This document shows positions 38,330-49,113 of a stretch of 64,000 bases of DNA, piece by piece. How positions within the stretch are numbered: position 1 is the first letter of the stretch; every line of letters begins with the position of its first letter. Both the position numbers and the translations under genes were made by a program. Location: positions 384,417 to 448,416 of the forward strand of contig NW_019775946.1 in NCBI RefSeq assembly GCF_001039355.2. Reading direction: 5' to 3'. Under the pieces are notes generated by a model that saw only the letters and a list, made by a program, of their open reading frames with translations, had not been told where the DNA came from and made no database searches. This DNA comes from Lingula anatina. Lineage: Eukaryota; Brachiopoda; Lingulata; Lingulida; Lingulidae.

Positions 38330-38989
38330 CCGTTTTTCCTACATGATATAACATATATGAGGTGCACGATGGGATTTTCGTGAATTGTGCATTTTTCGAT
38401 TTTTATATTTATAAGATTTTAAAAGGGGTGAAGTTTTACCGATTGTACGGATATGTTTAAGATTAATTAGAGATTTATGTTCGATAACACGAACTGTCGT
38501 CTGCCATAAAAAAAGCGAAAAACGTGAACCGTTTTATAATTTTATTGTAAATTTGCATTCTTAAAGAAAGTTTTAATTAAATGTTTTAATTTACTTTCAC
38601 AAACTAGGTACTTTAAATGATTATTTAAATTTTCAGTAATTATATTGTGTTCAATTTTATTGTCTGTAATTAAATATTCATTTATTTTTACTATTATTAT
38701 TTGTATTTTGTTAAAAGCATTGAAATTTGACAAAAGTGTTCAATAAGCAACACCTTGAATTTTTAAGACCTCAGCGTCGCGGTCATTAAGCCCATTTGAA
38801 ATGTCAGTAGGCCTATTGTGCAATTTTCTTTCATATACTTTTAAGTATTTCATGCATGTTGGATCTTTATATTAAGGAAATACACTCTTCAATGGATTTT
38901 AGCATTGATGGGTACTAAATTAAGAAAAGGTTTGAATTTTGAGAATTATTTAATTTTATTAAATTGCTTTTAATATCTGATTTTTTAAA

Positions 38990-39645
38990 TTGATCTGACT
39001 TACATGTGTAGGCCCCCTTACTATTATTTCGCTAACACACTCCAGATACTCGAAACCCATACTCTCTACGAAAGGTCAGCGGGTGATTTTTTTTCTCGAA
39101 ATGTCTCGCTGGACAGGCACAGAAAAATGCAGAGAATTAACCGGAGAAATATCTTAGAAAATATAGCGAAAATGCATTCCCTTCCCATATGGACCCTCGT
39201 GTCTGCTTTGCTACAGGAAAAGAGCACAAGTGTCACCATGCAGTCCCACTGAAGTATTGGCACCTTCGTACAAAACTGACAAAAAACGCTAATAGTTTGC
39301 TTAGCCTACTTAAGTGTCAGATGTTTATACATAGTGTTATGTATGCCTATAGATCACTTTCATACGTTAAACATTACATTTATGCCAGTGACTCGATTAC
39401 CCGTTTGACCGATGAAAGACAGATTTTCAAAAGATCTCGAAAGCGCCAAAAATAGTATTCCTTGAACCTTTGGGATTTCTTCTGTGATAAAAACGTGACA
39501 AAAATTTCATGTGATATACTCAGTCTTAGACGCCAGTTGCATATTATTTGCCACTTAGTTGAAAAAACGTTATGACGCACATGCTACTCCGTTATATAAC
39601 TAAACGTTGTGTCATCATCGAACTAGTATATTCACCCTGCAACAG
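38990..39645 (+). repeat. Conserved upstream block of beta2 (matches 48450-49113)
   Basis: This stretch is clearly homologous to the block before beta4, with small indels. It includes a short frame starting ATGTCTCGCTGGACAGGC (39101-39157), coding MSRWTGTEKCRELTGEIS. It runs to the splice-acceptor-like CACCCTGCAACAG before the beta exon A. It may carry the promoter and first exon of beta genes. Confidence 0.5.
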
Positions 39646-39855
39646 GTATATACCGGTAGAGGGGCACAAGCGATGAAACTCGGGGAAGCAGCGTCAGTAG
39701 GTACAAAAACAAAACTGGAGTTGCTACTGCAGGAAGCTCTACACGTAGTGGTGGTCTTGGTGACTTGGGGCCATGCTGCGTATTTGTACACGGAGAAGTG
39801 CCCCTGGAGACTTGATATGTGGCATTTGGCGTGTATTCGATGGGCTGATTTGATG
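39646..39855 (+). pseudogene. Array gene beta2: exon A only, exon B lost
   Basis: This is the beta-type exon A, read in the frame that begins GTA-TAT-ACC after CAACAG, with an internal ATG at 39673 (MKLGEAASVG). It carries the KLELLLQEALHVVVVLVTWG membrane segment and ends RWADLM before a good GTAAAGA donor. No exon B follows: about 215 bases later the sequence switches into a truncated Ty3/gypsy element at about 40071, and after that comes alpha3. A functional product of this copy is therefore unlikely unless it splices to the alpha3 exon B, which is in the same phase (inference). Confidence 0.6.
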
Positions 39856-39954
39856 GTAAAGATTTTGGGCCTGTCACCACCATAGTTATCATAAGTTGGG
39901 TCATTTGCACTGGTACCAACTCCATGCATTTTTAGTATAAACTGACCAAAATTG

Positions 39955-40062
39955 CATTGTCTGCTAGCGACATTATGCTAAAAGTTATAGAGATATTTGA
40001 CTGAAATTTTTAGGATAAGGCAGAAATGGGCTAATTTTTGTTATTGACTAATTGATGAGTAG
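39955..40062. repeat. Fragment of dispersed repeat in beta2 intron
   Basis: Matches part of the repeat at 49552-50057, around TTTAGGATAAG-AGAAATGGGCTA and a TTGATGATTAATTAG-like tail. Only its middle part is present here, and the 5' end starting CCTCTGCGAAGG is absent. Confidence 0.5.
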
Positions 40063-40070
40063 TTAGTAAT

Positions 40071-41040
40071 TAGTATCCATAAGATGAAGCATCAACCTGG
40101 AGTGTAAGTGACTTGCTACTGTCGTAGAATTGGAGGTTGGTTGCGTTTGCTATTTCTCTTTTTATCTCGTTGAATGCAATACAGTGTTCAGCATTCCACT
40201 GAAAAATACTTTCCTTCTTGCACAGGTCTCTGAGACTGGTTATAAGTTGAGACATATGGGGAATGTATCTGCTTAGATAATTTACCATTCCAACGAATGT
40301 TTGTAGCTCGGATACATTTCTCAGTTCTTTTATTACATTAATGGCTTCTACCTTTGCTGGGTCTTGTTTTAGCCTTTTCCTATAATATGACCGAAGAATG
40401 GAATTTCCTCCTTTCTAAGAATCATCTTGTCTTCATTAAAGCGTGTCCCCTTTCTTCTGGCTGTATCTAATACTACGCACAGAGTCGCATCGTGGTCAGA
40501 TTCGTCTTCCTGCCAACCTGCTATGATAAGGTCGTCGGCGATTCCGGTACTCCCTGGAATGTCCTTGAAGACTTCTTCAATCTTGGCTTGAAAGACATCT
40601 TGAGATAGCGAGAGGCGAAAGGGTAGTCTGTTGTATCTAAATCTTCCGAAAGGCGTATTGAAGGTAGTCAGGAGAGAACTTTCTTCATCTAACGGGATAT
40701 TCCAATACCCACTCCGAAGGTCAAGTATACTGAAATAATGCGCGCCACTCAGCTGAGGTAGGACGTCATCCAGTGTTGGCGGGTAGTGGTGTGGACGTTT
40801 AATTGCCGTATTTAAGTCTTTTGGGTCAAGGCAAAGACGTATTTTTCCATTGGGTTTGGTTACACATACACACGAGTTTACCCATTTCATTGGTTGTGTG
40901 ACAGGTGACAGGATCCCTTGCTCAACGAGAGAGTCCAACTCCTCCTTGAGTGCTGGCTGCAATGCAATAGGTACATACCGTGGTGGGTGAACAACAGGAG
41001 AAACAGTGGGGTCAATATTTATGTGATATTCCCCATACAA
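40071..41040 (-). pseudogene. Gypsy reverse transcriptase and start of RNase H (degenerate)
   Basis: The longest intact part is 40369-41040, with RT landmarks: the KWVNS then VCVTKPNGKIRLCLDPKDLN region, FSILDLRSGYWNIPL, and the catalytic GIADDLII that carries the two Asp. After a frameshift the thumb region continues at 40070-40288 (VNYLSRYIPHMSQLITSLR, then FQWNAEH and QVDASSYGY), where the RNase H homology is cut off. The expected remaining RNase H, integrase and 3' LTR are absent. Confidence 0.9.
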
Positions 41041-42060
41041 TTTCCCGATACCTTCAAAGACATCCTTATACTCTGATAGTAGGCCTATGGACTGTCATGT
41101 CACTGTATTTATGTTCAGGGTAACAAGTCCCAGTTTCTGACTGGTTTCCATTCCTAGTATAACTGGTCCTTCACAGTCCACAATATAGCTGTCTGAGGTC
41201 ACCATGACCTTGTCATTTGTGAATGTCAATGTTGTTATTCCACATACTGGTAACTTACTGCCACCATATGCAGTAATCGTGTCATTTGTAGGCTTTAGTG
41301 GTTGCTTAATTGCAAGTTTTTTGAAAGAAGACAGTGATATTACATTTCCCTCAGCACCATGCAGTGTCTATTTTGCAACGTAATGTTGAAGTAGAGTTCC
41401 CAACTTTAACTTCAATGTCAGTAAATGGCTTGACTGGGGACTGTTTCGACTGATATCTACATACATAGAGTCAAAGTATACACTGCTACTGTCACTTTCA
41501 TTTGCTACTGAATGCACAGTTTTACTAATTGAGACTATGGGTCGATGCAGTTACTGTTTTTGTTCTACATGCCCTTTTCCAGTGATCTGGCTTGCCACAT
41601 TTGAGACAAATTGTGCCTTTAGCTGGGCACTGTTGAAAACCATGTTCAGTTCCACACTTACCACATTCTTGCAGTGGTGGTTGTGAGCCTTGTTTGCTTG
41701 GTGCCTTTGATTGAGTTTGCTGGCGAGGAGTGCGATGTTGTGGCTGTCTGTAACGCGGTCTCCCTCTTTGACTGTTTCCACTTGGTCGTGGTGCATGAAT
41801 TTCCTTTGCTGATGTACTGTGAAGATCCTCAGTCTGTTTCTAAGTTGCTTCCTCTATTCGTGCAATGACAAGAGCCTGATCTAGTGTCAAATTTTCCTCT
41901 CTTAGTAATAATTTCACCTGAATTCGCTCTGAGTTAGTGCCAAAAATAAGAGTGTCAATTATGTGTTGTTCAACAATCGGTATATTTGCACTCATTTGCC
42001 ACGAATCTTATTCGTCTGACAAAAGAAGCAATGCTCTCACTTGCTTCTTGTCTGCATGCT
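41041..42060 (-). pseudogene. Gypsy gag C-terminal, zinc knuckle and protease remnant
   Basis: Around 41551-41690 on the minus strand is a CCHC zinc knuckle (CLKCGKPDHWKRAC). Upstream, towards 42060, is a gag segment (ACRQEASESIASFVRRIRFV) characteristic of retroviral-like capsids. From about 41540 down to 41100 is an aspartic-protease-like stretch whose DTG region has a frameshift and stop. Several stops break the frame, so it is a relic. Confidence 0.75.
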
Positions 42061-42067
42061 CTAAGTT

Positions 42068-42087
42068 TAAAGGACAATGGCCACAGC
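42068..42087 (+). repeat. Left terminal inverted repeat
   Basis: TTTAAAGGACAATGGCCACA, matching the reverse complement of 44849-44868 at 18 of 20 positions. Confidence 0.8.
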
Positions 42088-44848
42088 GTCAGCATGGCCT
42101 GAACGGAACATATTCTTCAGAAAACATGCCCAACTAACGATATCTTTATCCAAATACACAAATTAAAAGCTCATTTTGTAAATTTTTGGCTTTAAAAAAC
42201 GTCCTATTTGCTCGGCCTGGGAGTTAATGAGCTACGTGGTCACGTGGTCCGATGACGACAATCGTGCCACTGGAGAACAGAGCGTGCTTAGCTGTCAAAC
42301 TGAACTTCATTGTCTAACTGTTTTCTGGCTTCTGATAAAAGTTTATACTCATTCAAATCTCTTACCCGAGGGTTCTAAATCCTCGTGAAGCTGTGTAAAA
42401 CCATTTCCCGTCTATTCAATTATTTAACAAGCATTTAATTATGGTTATCCCAAGTTGTCTAAAACACTGCATTTGAATGACTTAAGGGTACTGTTGATTA
42501 TTGCATATGAGGTCCATGTTATTTGTGAAATTCAATTTATTTAATTAAACCGCTGAAACCCCGTCTTGCATACTTTTATTAAACTGAGGAAAACAATGCC
42601 TGTTACCTTTACAAGTCCTATCTTAATCATCCATCTAACTGGAACTTCCTTAACCTCTTAATTAGAGGGTTAAATGGCATTCAATTCTCCTCTAGCCTAT
42701 GTCTTGCGAGTATCGAACGCACTCTCGCTGGCGATATTTATCTCTGGTAAAAATCTACCTGGGCGTTAGTTTCAAAGAGCAGCTCCCGCAGACCTGAGGG
42801 TACTAGATAAAATCTGAACACCAGGTTTATCGAGGAGCTAGAGAAACAAAGGAAGAATTTTTCCTGCACAGCTTCATAAGAATTTTAACACGGACTTGAT
42901 CCAGCTTAGACCTCCAAACTAACAGGGTGACAACGGCAATTTTCACAAACAAATAATAAAACTATATTTCAGTTAGCCTCCTTTTAAATAAATATACCGT
43001 TCTGGGTAAATTAGAATATTTATTAAATCGCGAGAATATTTTTGACTTAAATGATGATTTTATTATTAATGGAAATTAAGCTACTATATGAGGTACATTT
43101 GCTGTGATTACGCTGTCCTTTATGTTTTGCGTTAGTCTACATTTTGTTGTACGCGCTTGTAATTTTTTAAAATCTGTGCGTACAATTTTTGCAGGTCTGG
43201 TTACGCCCCTGTTATATGATGAAAGTCTAAATTTGGCAATTAGTTCCTAAGCCTATTTAAACAGAATTGCAGTGTAAACCTTTCAACAAGATGTTGGTGC
43301 AATAGCCCTTTACTCTTTGTGGATATTTTTCCCCGTCAAAGTTTGTCTTAAATCATCTTTCAATCTTTACTCTTTCAAGGACAGTATAAAGTTATCTTAT
43401 TGACAAGCCAAGTGTCTCCAGTTCATTCCGTACTCAATTTTACCCAAGCAAATTTTTTTCTTGAGTAGATCTTTATAGCACGGTGCTATAATACAATTTT
43501 TCGAAGAGGGGATTTAAATCAATATTAAAATAATTGCAGCTTCATACTTAAATGAATTGGGTATCTCCCGTTTTTCATAATATACTAAGTTATATACAAT
43601 GAACTAAGTTATTAGTAGTGCTCTTTTTTACACCCAACATTCTTTTTAAAAAATCCATTTGTGGCTTTCTTATATCCCTTACCAAGTTAAATCTCCATGT
43701 ATAATTTAAAATGTACTAACTTACGTAAAACTGCACATTTAGTAAACACATTAAATTATGATTTTTTCCATGCTACTAGTAGCAAACAATGCTCTTTTAC
43801 CTTGATCTGCTACATGTTTTTGGGTTTGACAAAGCTTACAAATTTGCAAAAAGTTTTGCATACAGACGCAGAACTTGCGTTTCAAGTTATAAAATTATAA
43901 ATCTTTTAAATTATTTAATATTTCAGATGAAATAACCTTCAGAAACAAATCCTCAAAGCATAAACGAATTAGGATTACGAACCATTTTATTACAGCAGTT
44001 CCCATTATTTCTTTAATATACCGCCCTTTTTCCTGTTTTTCCTCAACACGTTTTCTTCCACAGAAGTAATGCCTGGGCATACGCATGCTTCAACATACCC
44101 TGAGAACAATTTCTTTTATTAATGTTCGCGACTGTGTTTGAACTTAATTGTTTAAATATTGATATTTAACGTCATTTACAAATACCAATTAAATAACCCC
44201 ATGAAATAAATGAGATATATTGAAAAATATGAAAGCCCACCAAGACGAGTTTGATACCTGTTATTACCTGGCTTGGGAATTGCAGCGGTGCATAATTAAC
44301 AGGTTTTATTGTTAACGAGCTCTTGGTCAACTACAATGCATTTAAAATGCATCAGCAATTAGTAAGCTTGCCAGCTGATGACAGTTAATCTAAAAGACTA
44401 TCAGCTTTTGATATGATCTAAAACACCTGAGGTGACCGAGATCTCGAGCATCGCAACTATTGTCACCTAAGTTAGTAAATAAGTCACGGAAGACCGTCAC
44501 AGGCAAAGAAAGAATTGTCAAGGCGAGCTGCAATTTTGGTGAATCCCACGGCAACACACTGAGGCATAACGAAAATTGCTCAACTCCGTTCAACACAACT
44601 TTCCTAAACTATTCTGTCTGTATGCAGCTCAGTTAAGTCTCATAGACCTTTATCCTCATTGTCGTCGCAGTACCACGTGACCCAGATCTGTTGCTTCATT
44701 TATGCATATTGAGGTGAGGTTTACTAAAACGCTTTTTTTCTACTAATAGATTGTTTTTATAATTTTTAAATGGCGGGAATACATTAAAACATACCTCTTG
44801 CGTATAGATTGAGTGCTGAATCTTCAAAATTCGAGAAATGGATTTTTA

Positions 44849-44868
44849 TGTGTCTATTGTCCTTTAAA
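44849..44868 (-). repeat. Right terminal inverted repeat
   Basis: Reads TTTAAAGGACAATAGACACA on the minus strand. It is followed by CTCTGAA, which resembles the CTCTAAG at the left border. Confidence 0.8.
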
Positions 44869-45138
44869 CTCTGAATTCGAAAGTTACTCTTGGGCTTCGT
44901 GTATTCTTCCAACTTTTGTCAACACGTCTGGATCATCAATGTTAAAAGTTTTCACAATTTCGCAACCTTTTTCTCCAATCCAAAGGAGAAGAAATTTCAC
45001 TTGTCTTTCTTCTGACACAGCATCTAAAGCTCCTTCAAATATCAATTCACACTTTTCCTTAAAAAGTTTGAACGTACGCGGTAAGTCCATGGATTCCAAG
45101 TCCATGTGAGGCGGCTGTATCCCATACATGTGTTCCAT
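44869..45138 (-). pseudogene. Gypsy gag amino-terminal remnant
   Basis: Begins with ATG at 45138 (MEHMYGIQPPHMDLESMDL) and includes the FKLFKEKCELIFEGAL and RQVKFLLLWIGEKG segments typical of gypsy gag. After DVLTKV the frame shifts by one base. It then meets the border of the nested DNA transposon at 44868. Confidence 0.8.
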
Positions 45139-45144
45139 TTTTTC

Positions 45145-45172
45145 TTTCTTTCTTTCTTTTTTTTTTTTTTTA
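45145..45172. repeat. CTTT repeat and poly-T tract
   Basis: A (TTTC)n stretch followed by a 14-base T run sits just upstream of the gag start on the minus strand. It is probably slippage within the element leader. Confidence 0.8.
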
Positions 45173-45244
45173 GTGATTCAAATTCCTTTTTCATCTTGTA
45201 GTTTGTGGGTCATCCAATCTCCAAATTATGCTACATCCAATGTA

Positions 45245-45263
45245 GATCCCGATTCTGACACCA
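45245..45263 (-). other. Retrotransposon primer-binding site (tRNA-Leu type)
   Basis: On the minus strand it reads TGGTGTCAGAATCGGGATC directly after the CA that ends the LTR. This resembles the complement of a tRNA-Leu 3' end, as used by several gypsy lineages (family knowledge). Confidence 0.7.
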
Positions 45264-45427
45264 TGTCGTAGTTTTCTGTTTGTTATGTAACTTATGTTTA
45301 CTTTATGTTTACTCATTTATTACATAACATCCAGCCACATATGGGCATGTTGGCTAACCGGTAGAGAAGGGACAATGCATTGTGGGAGATATGTTAATTA
45401 TGTTAATTACCTTTACAATATGCAACA
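45264..45427 (-). repeat. Gypsy 5' LTR (164 bp)
   Basis: Bounded by TG (45264) and CA (45427) on the + strand and adjacent to the primer-binding site. The alpha-gene flank starts immediately after it (TAATTTACCGGTTAG, compare AAATTTACCGGTAAG before alpha1), which fixes the outer border. No partner LTR remains. Confidence 0.65.
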
Positions 45428-45515
45428 TAATTTACCGGTTAGTATTGGGCGGCAATCCATTTGATTAGTTGTTCTTCGAGTGAACGCGGTTATGCAAGAG
45501 CCTTGAGTGAAAAAG

Positions 45516-45704
45516 ATGAATTCCATGTTAGAACTGCCAATATGTTCCAAGACATCACTGGAGGTACTGCTGAGAGAAATTTTACATGTAGTTGTGGTGA
45601 TTGTGGCCTGGGGGCACGTTGTATATCTCTACACGGAAGAGGAATACCCGTGGGGACTTGAGAAGAATTGGCATTTGGCCTTCATTCGATGGATTGACAT
45701 AACG
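45516..45704 (+). CDS. alpha3 exon A
   Basis: Starts MNSMLELPICSKTSLEVLL and ends IRWIDIT before GTAAAGG. It carries the VVVVIVAWGHVVYLY membrane segment, identical to alpha1. Confidence 0.6.
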
Positions 45705-46544
45705 GTAAAGGATTCTACATTGGTATTCTTATAACAGTGTAATAAGAAGATCACTTTTGTATAGTATTTACAACATAAATTGATTTTTAAACATTCTCCT
45801 ATTTATATAACTATTTATTGCGAATGAAATGAGCGGGGTTCGCCAGCATGGTACATTCATGTCCATTTTTGGAACACCTAAAGGTGTGCTCTGGAAAAAA
45901 AGAAAAGAAAGGAAGGAAGAAAAGACGAAAAAAATCGAAAACTGGTCTTAAATTTTAGTCCACAATTTTTTTATCTTCCTCGATTTAGGATAAATTGATA
46001 TATAGGCCTATAGTAGTCCAATAAACCCAGATACATTTACCTTCTAGTTGCTTGTGGGAGGAAGTATTACATGTAAAGAAGATATTAGAGCATTGTGATA
46101 AATGTTCTGACAGCAGTCGGTCTTGTCTACACTGTGCTCTTGCATCAGTGTCAGGTATATATTTGTGTCTTTTAGATAAATTGATCTAAGGCACCCCCAT
46201 ATATTTAGTAAGTACCGGGTACAGTCAATGACTAAGCGTTTTATCGATTTGTATATATATTATTCCAATTACTTTTTCAGATGCACTGGGCATCAGGTTG
46301 TCTCTATCGCAGCCGGCTACATCTGTTCATGGGTATTTGGCATATCATGAAGTTACCGAGCCTAATTTATAGCTTTGATGATGCAATCCCGGGCATTGGA
46401 GAAAAACTGCTGCATTTTACCCCATGCAACGCTCTGGACACAACTTCATACGTATCCACTGCTTTGACATCAACCTCCCTGAACTCGAAAGTGGTCGGCT
46501 TCTTGATGTATGCCTTGCTGAAATGGCATGGTTTTTATTACTGA
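45516..46544 (+). CDS. Array gene alpha3: small hydrophobic protein, family not recognised
   Basis: Two exons, 45516-45704 and 46281-46544, phase 0, 150 residues, the same lengths as alpha1. Differences from alpha1 in the exons are single-base only, with roughly equal numbers of silent and replacement changes by hand count. That suggests constraint, because replacement sites are far more numerous. Replacements are mostly mild (V/I, M/L, A/S), with N/Y, Y/H, S/F and G/A as the stronger ones. The FDDAIPGIGEKLL block is unchanged. The upstream flank is the border of the gypsy LTR only about 90 bases before the ATG, so its native promoter may be displaced. The function is unknown. Confidence 0.6.
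46281..46544 (+). CDS. alpha3 exon B
   Basis: Follows ATTACTTTTTCAG. It starts MHWASGCLYRSRLHLFMG and ends LLKWHGFYY before TGA (46542-46544). Confidence 0.65.
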   Translation: MHWASGCLYRSRLHLFMGIWHIMKLPSLIYSFDDAIPGIGEKLLHFTPCNALDTTSYVSTALTSTSLNSKVVGFLMYALLKWHGFYY

Positions 46545-47164
46545 CCGTTTTAGCTACATGATATAACATATATGAGATGCCGGATGGGATTTTCGTGATT
46601 TTTGCATTTTTCGATCTATATATTTATAAGATTTTAAAAGAGATGTACTTTTAACGATTGTACGGATGCATTTAGGTATGAGAGCCGCCCTTTTGAGACA
46701 TATGCCTGAAAACGATAACGTGAACTTTTTTAAAACTTTATTGTAAATTTGCATTCTTAAAGAAAGTTTTAATAAAGTGTTTTAATTTACTTTCACAAAC
46801 TAAGTTCTTTAAGTGGTTATTTAAAAGTTAAGTCATAATATTGTGCTTAATTCTAATGTCTGTAATTTGAAATTTTTATAAATTTATTTATTTTTGTAAA
46901 AAGCAATGAAATTTGACAATAGGGTACAATAAGCAACACCTTGAAGTTTCGATGTTGTGCGATTTTCTTTTATATACTTTAGTATCCCATGCATGTTGGA
47001 TCGTTATATTAAGAAAATACACCATTCAATATATTTTAGTAATGATGATTATAAATTAAGAAAAGGCTTGTATTTTGAGAAAGTTGGGAAAAATAAAAAC
47101 GTGTTTATTAACTTTTGATCATTAGTGTTCAGATGTCTTTTAAATCTAGTAAGGAGTGAAATTA

Positions 47165-48331
47165 CAGGGTTACTACTTTATATGGAATATTATTTTTGGC
47201 TAGTAAATTTTCTACAAAATATTTATTTTCTCTCTTACTACTTTAAATCCAAAACTGAGGTGCCGCTCCATGTGTAGCCAGGTGTGTTACCTAATTACTA
47301 CACAACTCTTGAAACAATTGATGTATGCAGTTGCATGTTCTGTGGTCAGAAATGTGAGGGGTGGTCTTTTCGGCAATTTCTGACCTTGTATAAAAACGGG
47401 TGGGTTTGGCCAATCTTTGGAGTGTGTTCCAGCGACATCTGCAATGGGCTGGGGACCACGTGCGTTTGCAGCCAAAACACTGGAATCACGTCGTTTTCGG
47501 TGATGAGGCCAGATATGTAGTTTTTAAGGGTTGACGGTCGAATCCGTGGCCGACGTGTACGAGAGACATAAAACGATGATTGTGTACTGCCTAGGGTGCA
47601 AGCAGGGGGTGTTAACGTCTCTGTTTTGGCAGCATTTCATGCCTGTGCCCAGAACTAGTTGGTTTTTCTAGGAGGCAACCTCAACCAGGGTTCCTACAGA
47701 GACATTCTACAGTAAATAATGCTTCGATTTGTAAGTACCAAGACGACTGTGCAACCCCACATCGAGCTCGCAGAATCACTGTTTGTCTTTGAAACCAATG
47801 GGTTCAGCAACTGCCCTGGCCTGCAAACTCCCCAGATATGAACACACTTGAAAATCTGTGGGCGGAAGTAACTCACAGAATTAATAGCTATAGTCATCGG
47901 CCAATAAATAGTGACGAACTGCGACAGTAAAATATCACTGCGTGGAATGATATCCTCATCCAAACTTGTCACAGGGTATGCCATGTAGGATGAGGATGGT
48001 GCAAGCGGCTGCTGGAGGTCATAACCGCTATTGATGACTTTTCATGATTTACTGTAATGAGTTCTTTGACTGTGTAACATATCACTGTCCGGAGGCTATC
48101 ATTTTCTTTAATATCTTAGCTTAAAATTAATACTGACTTCAAACTGTTGACATGGTTTTCTGGGGGTGCTCTTTTCTTTTGAATGACATCTTATGCCAGA
48201 TTTGATATTATTGACCAAAATATCTCGCAATAGAAGACTGGATATTTTTATCACTCAATGACATACTGTTTTGATGAATCAAGCCAAAAATAACAATGAT
48301 AAAAAATATTCCATATGAAGTAGTAACCCTG
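47165..48331 (+). mobile_element. Tc1/mariner transposon relic
   Basis: The ends are inverted: CAGGGTTACTACTTTATATG from 47165 and the same in reverse complement with one change (CTTCATATG) up to 48331. Both are flanked by TA (47163-47164 and 48332-48333), the Tc1/mariner target duplication. The TTATTTTTGGCT segment is also shared by both ends. The 1,167-bp length fits the superfamily. It is inserted between alpha3 and beta4. The transposase inside is dead. Confidence 0.88.
47370..48035 (+). pseudogene. Degenerate Tc1-like DDE transposase
   Basis: Catalytic-domain landmarks survive in shifting frames: HWNHVVFGDEARY (about 47470-47520), QDDCATPHRARRI (47739-47777, second catalytic Asp region) and WPANSPDMNTLENLWAEV (47817-47870, last catalytic region). 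Stops and frameshifts separate them. The DNA-binding N-terminal part is not recognisable. Confidence 0.85.
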
Positions 48332-48449
48332 TATTTTATATGTTTAAAGTGATGTCTGCAAATACATTTTGTCATTACAAAAAAGCGAACAAAGAAAATG
48401 ACACTTATTGACTTTGATTCTATTGCTTTTAATATCTTATTTTTAAAAT

Positions 48450-49113
48450 TGATCTGACGTAGCCCCCCTACTATTATTTCAATGTTTATCTTCGCTAACA
48501 CACTCCAGATACTCGTAACCCATATTCTTTATGAAAGGTCAGCGGGTGATTTTTTTCTCGAAATGTCTCGCTGGACAGGCGCAGAAAAATGCAGAGAACT
48601 AACCAGAGAATTATCTGAGAAAATATAGTGGAACTTCTCTCCCTGTCCCAACTGGACCCTCGTGTCTGCTTTGCTACAGGAAAAGAACACGTGTCACCAT
48701 GCAGTCCCACTGAAGTATTGACACCTTCGTATAAAACTGATAAAAAACGCTAATAGTTTGCTTAGCCTACTTAAATTTCAGATGTTTGTACATTGTGTTA
48801 TATATGACTATAGATCACTTTCATACTAAGTCCCCTTTAAACCTTACATTTATGCCAATGACTCGATTACCCGTTTGACCAATGAGAGACAGATTTTCAA
48901 AAGATCTCGAAAGCGCCGAGAAAAGTATTTCTTGAACCTTGGAATTCCTTCCGTGATTAAAACGTGACAAAAATAACATGTGATATACACAGTCTTAGAT
49001 GCCAGTGGCATATTATTTGCCACCTAGTTGAAAAACGTTATTACGCACATGCTACTCCGTTATGTAACTTAACGTTGTGTCATCATCGAACTAGTATATT
49101 CACCCTGCAACAG
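48450..49113 (+). repeat. Conserved upstream block of beta4 (matches 38990-39645)
   Basis: Holds the counterpart of the small frame in beta2: ATG at 48563, coding MSRWTGAEKCRELTRELSEKI then TAG (48626-48628). It extends to the CACCCTGCAACAG acceptor-like site. The substitutions in the small frame include a silent TTA/CTA change. Confidence 0.5.

Larger units (their letters stand above)
42068..44868. mobile_element. 2.8-kb non-autonomous DNA transposon nested in gypsy gag
   Basis: The outer ends are inverted: TTTAAAGGACAATGGCCACA on the left and, in reverse complement, TTTAAAGGACAATAGACACA on the right. Farther in, a second inverted match (GGTCACGTGGT then GACGACAAT) lies 169 bases from the left tip and 184 from the right, so the terminal repeats were long and have diverged. 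Flanks CTCTAAG and CTCTGAA look like an imperfect 7-base target duplication. Gag reading resumes on both sides. No transposase is visible inside. hAT-like is a guess from the duplication length. Confidence 0.75.
40071..45427 (-). mobile_element. Broken Ty3/gypsy LTR retrotransposon
   Basis: Read on the minus strand, from right to left, it has a short LTR (45264-45427), a primer-binding site, gag, a zinc-knuckle region, protease and reverse transcriptase, and then it ends inside the start of RNase H. Integrase and the second LTR are missing. Gag is split by a 2.8-kb DNA transposon. The protease active-site region is broken by a frameshift (near 41365), the reverse transcriptase carries a frameshift near 40350, and gag has a frameshift at its break. 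It therefore cannot move by itself. The RT motifs are of the gypsy type, probably the Mag/SURL branch (inference from the tRNA-Leu-type primer site and gag shape). Confidence 0.85.

Noticed and set aside
48964-49113. Leftward extension of the beta4 exon A frame
   Set aside because: The equivalent beta2 sequence carries stops in that frame and the CAACAG acceptor-like site lies between, so the extension is probably intron or leader.
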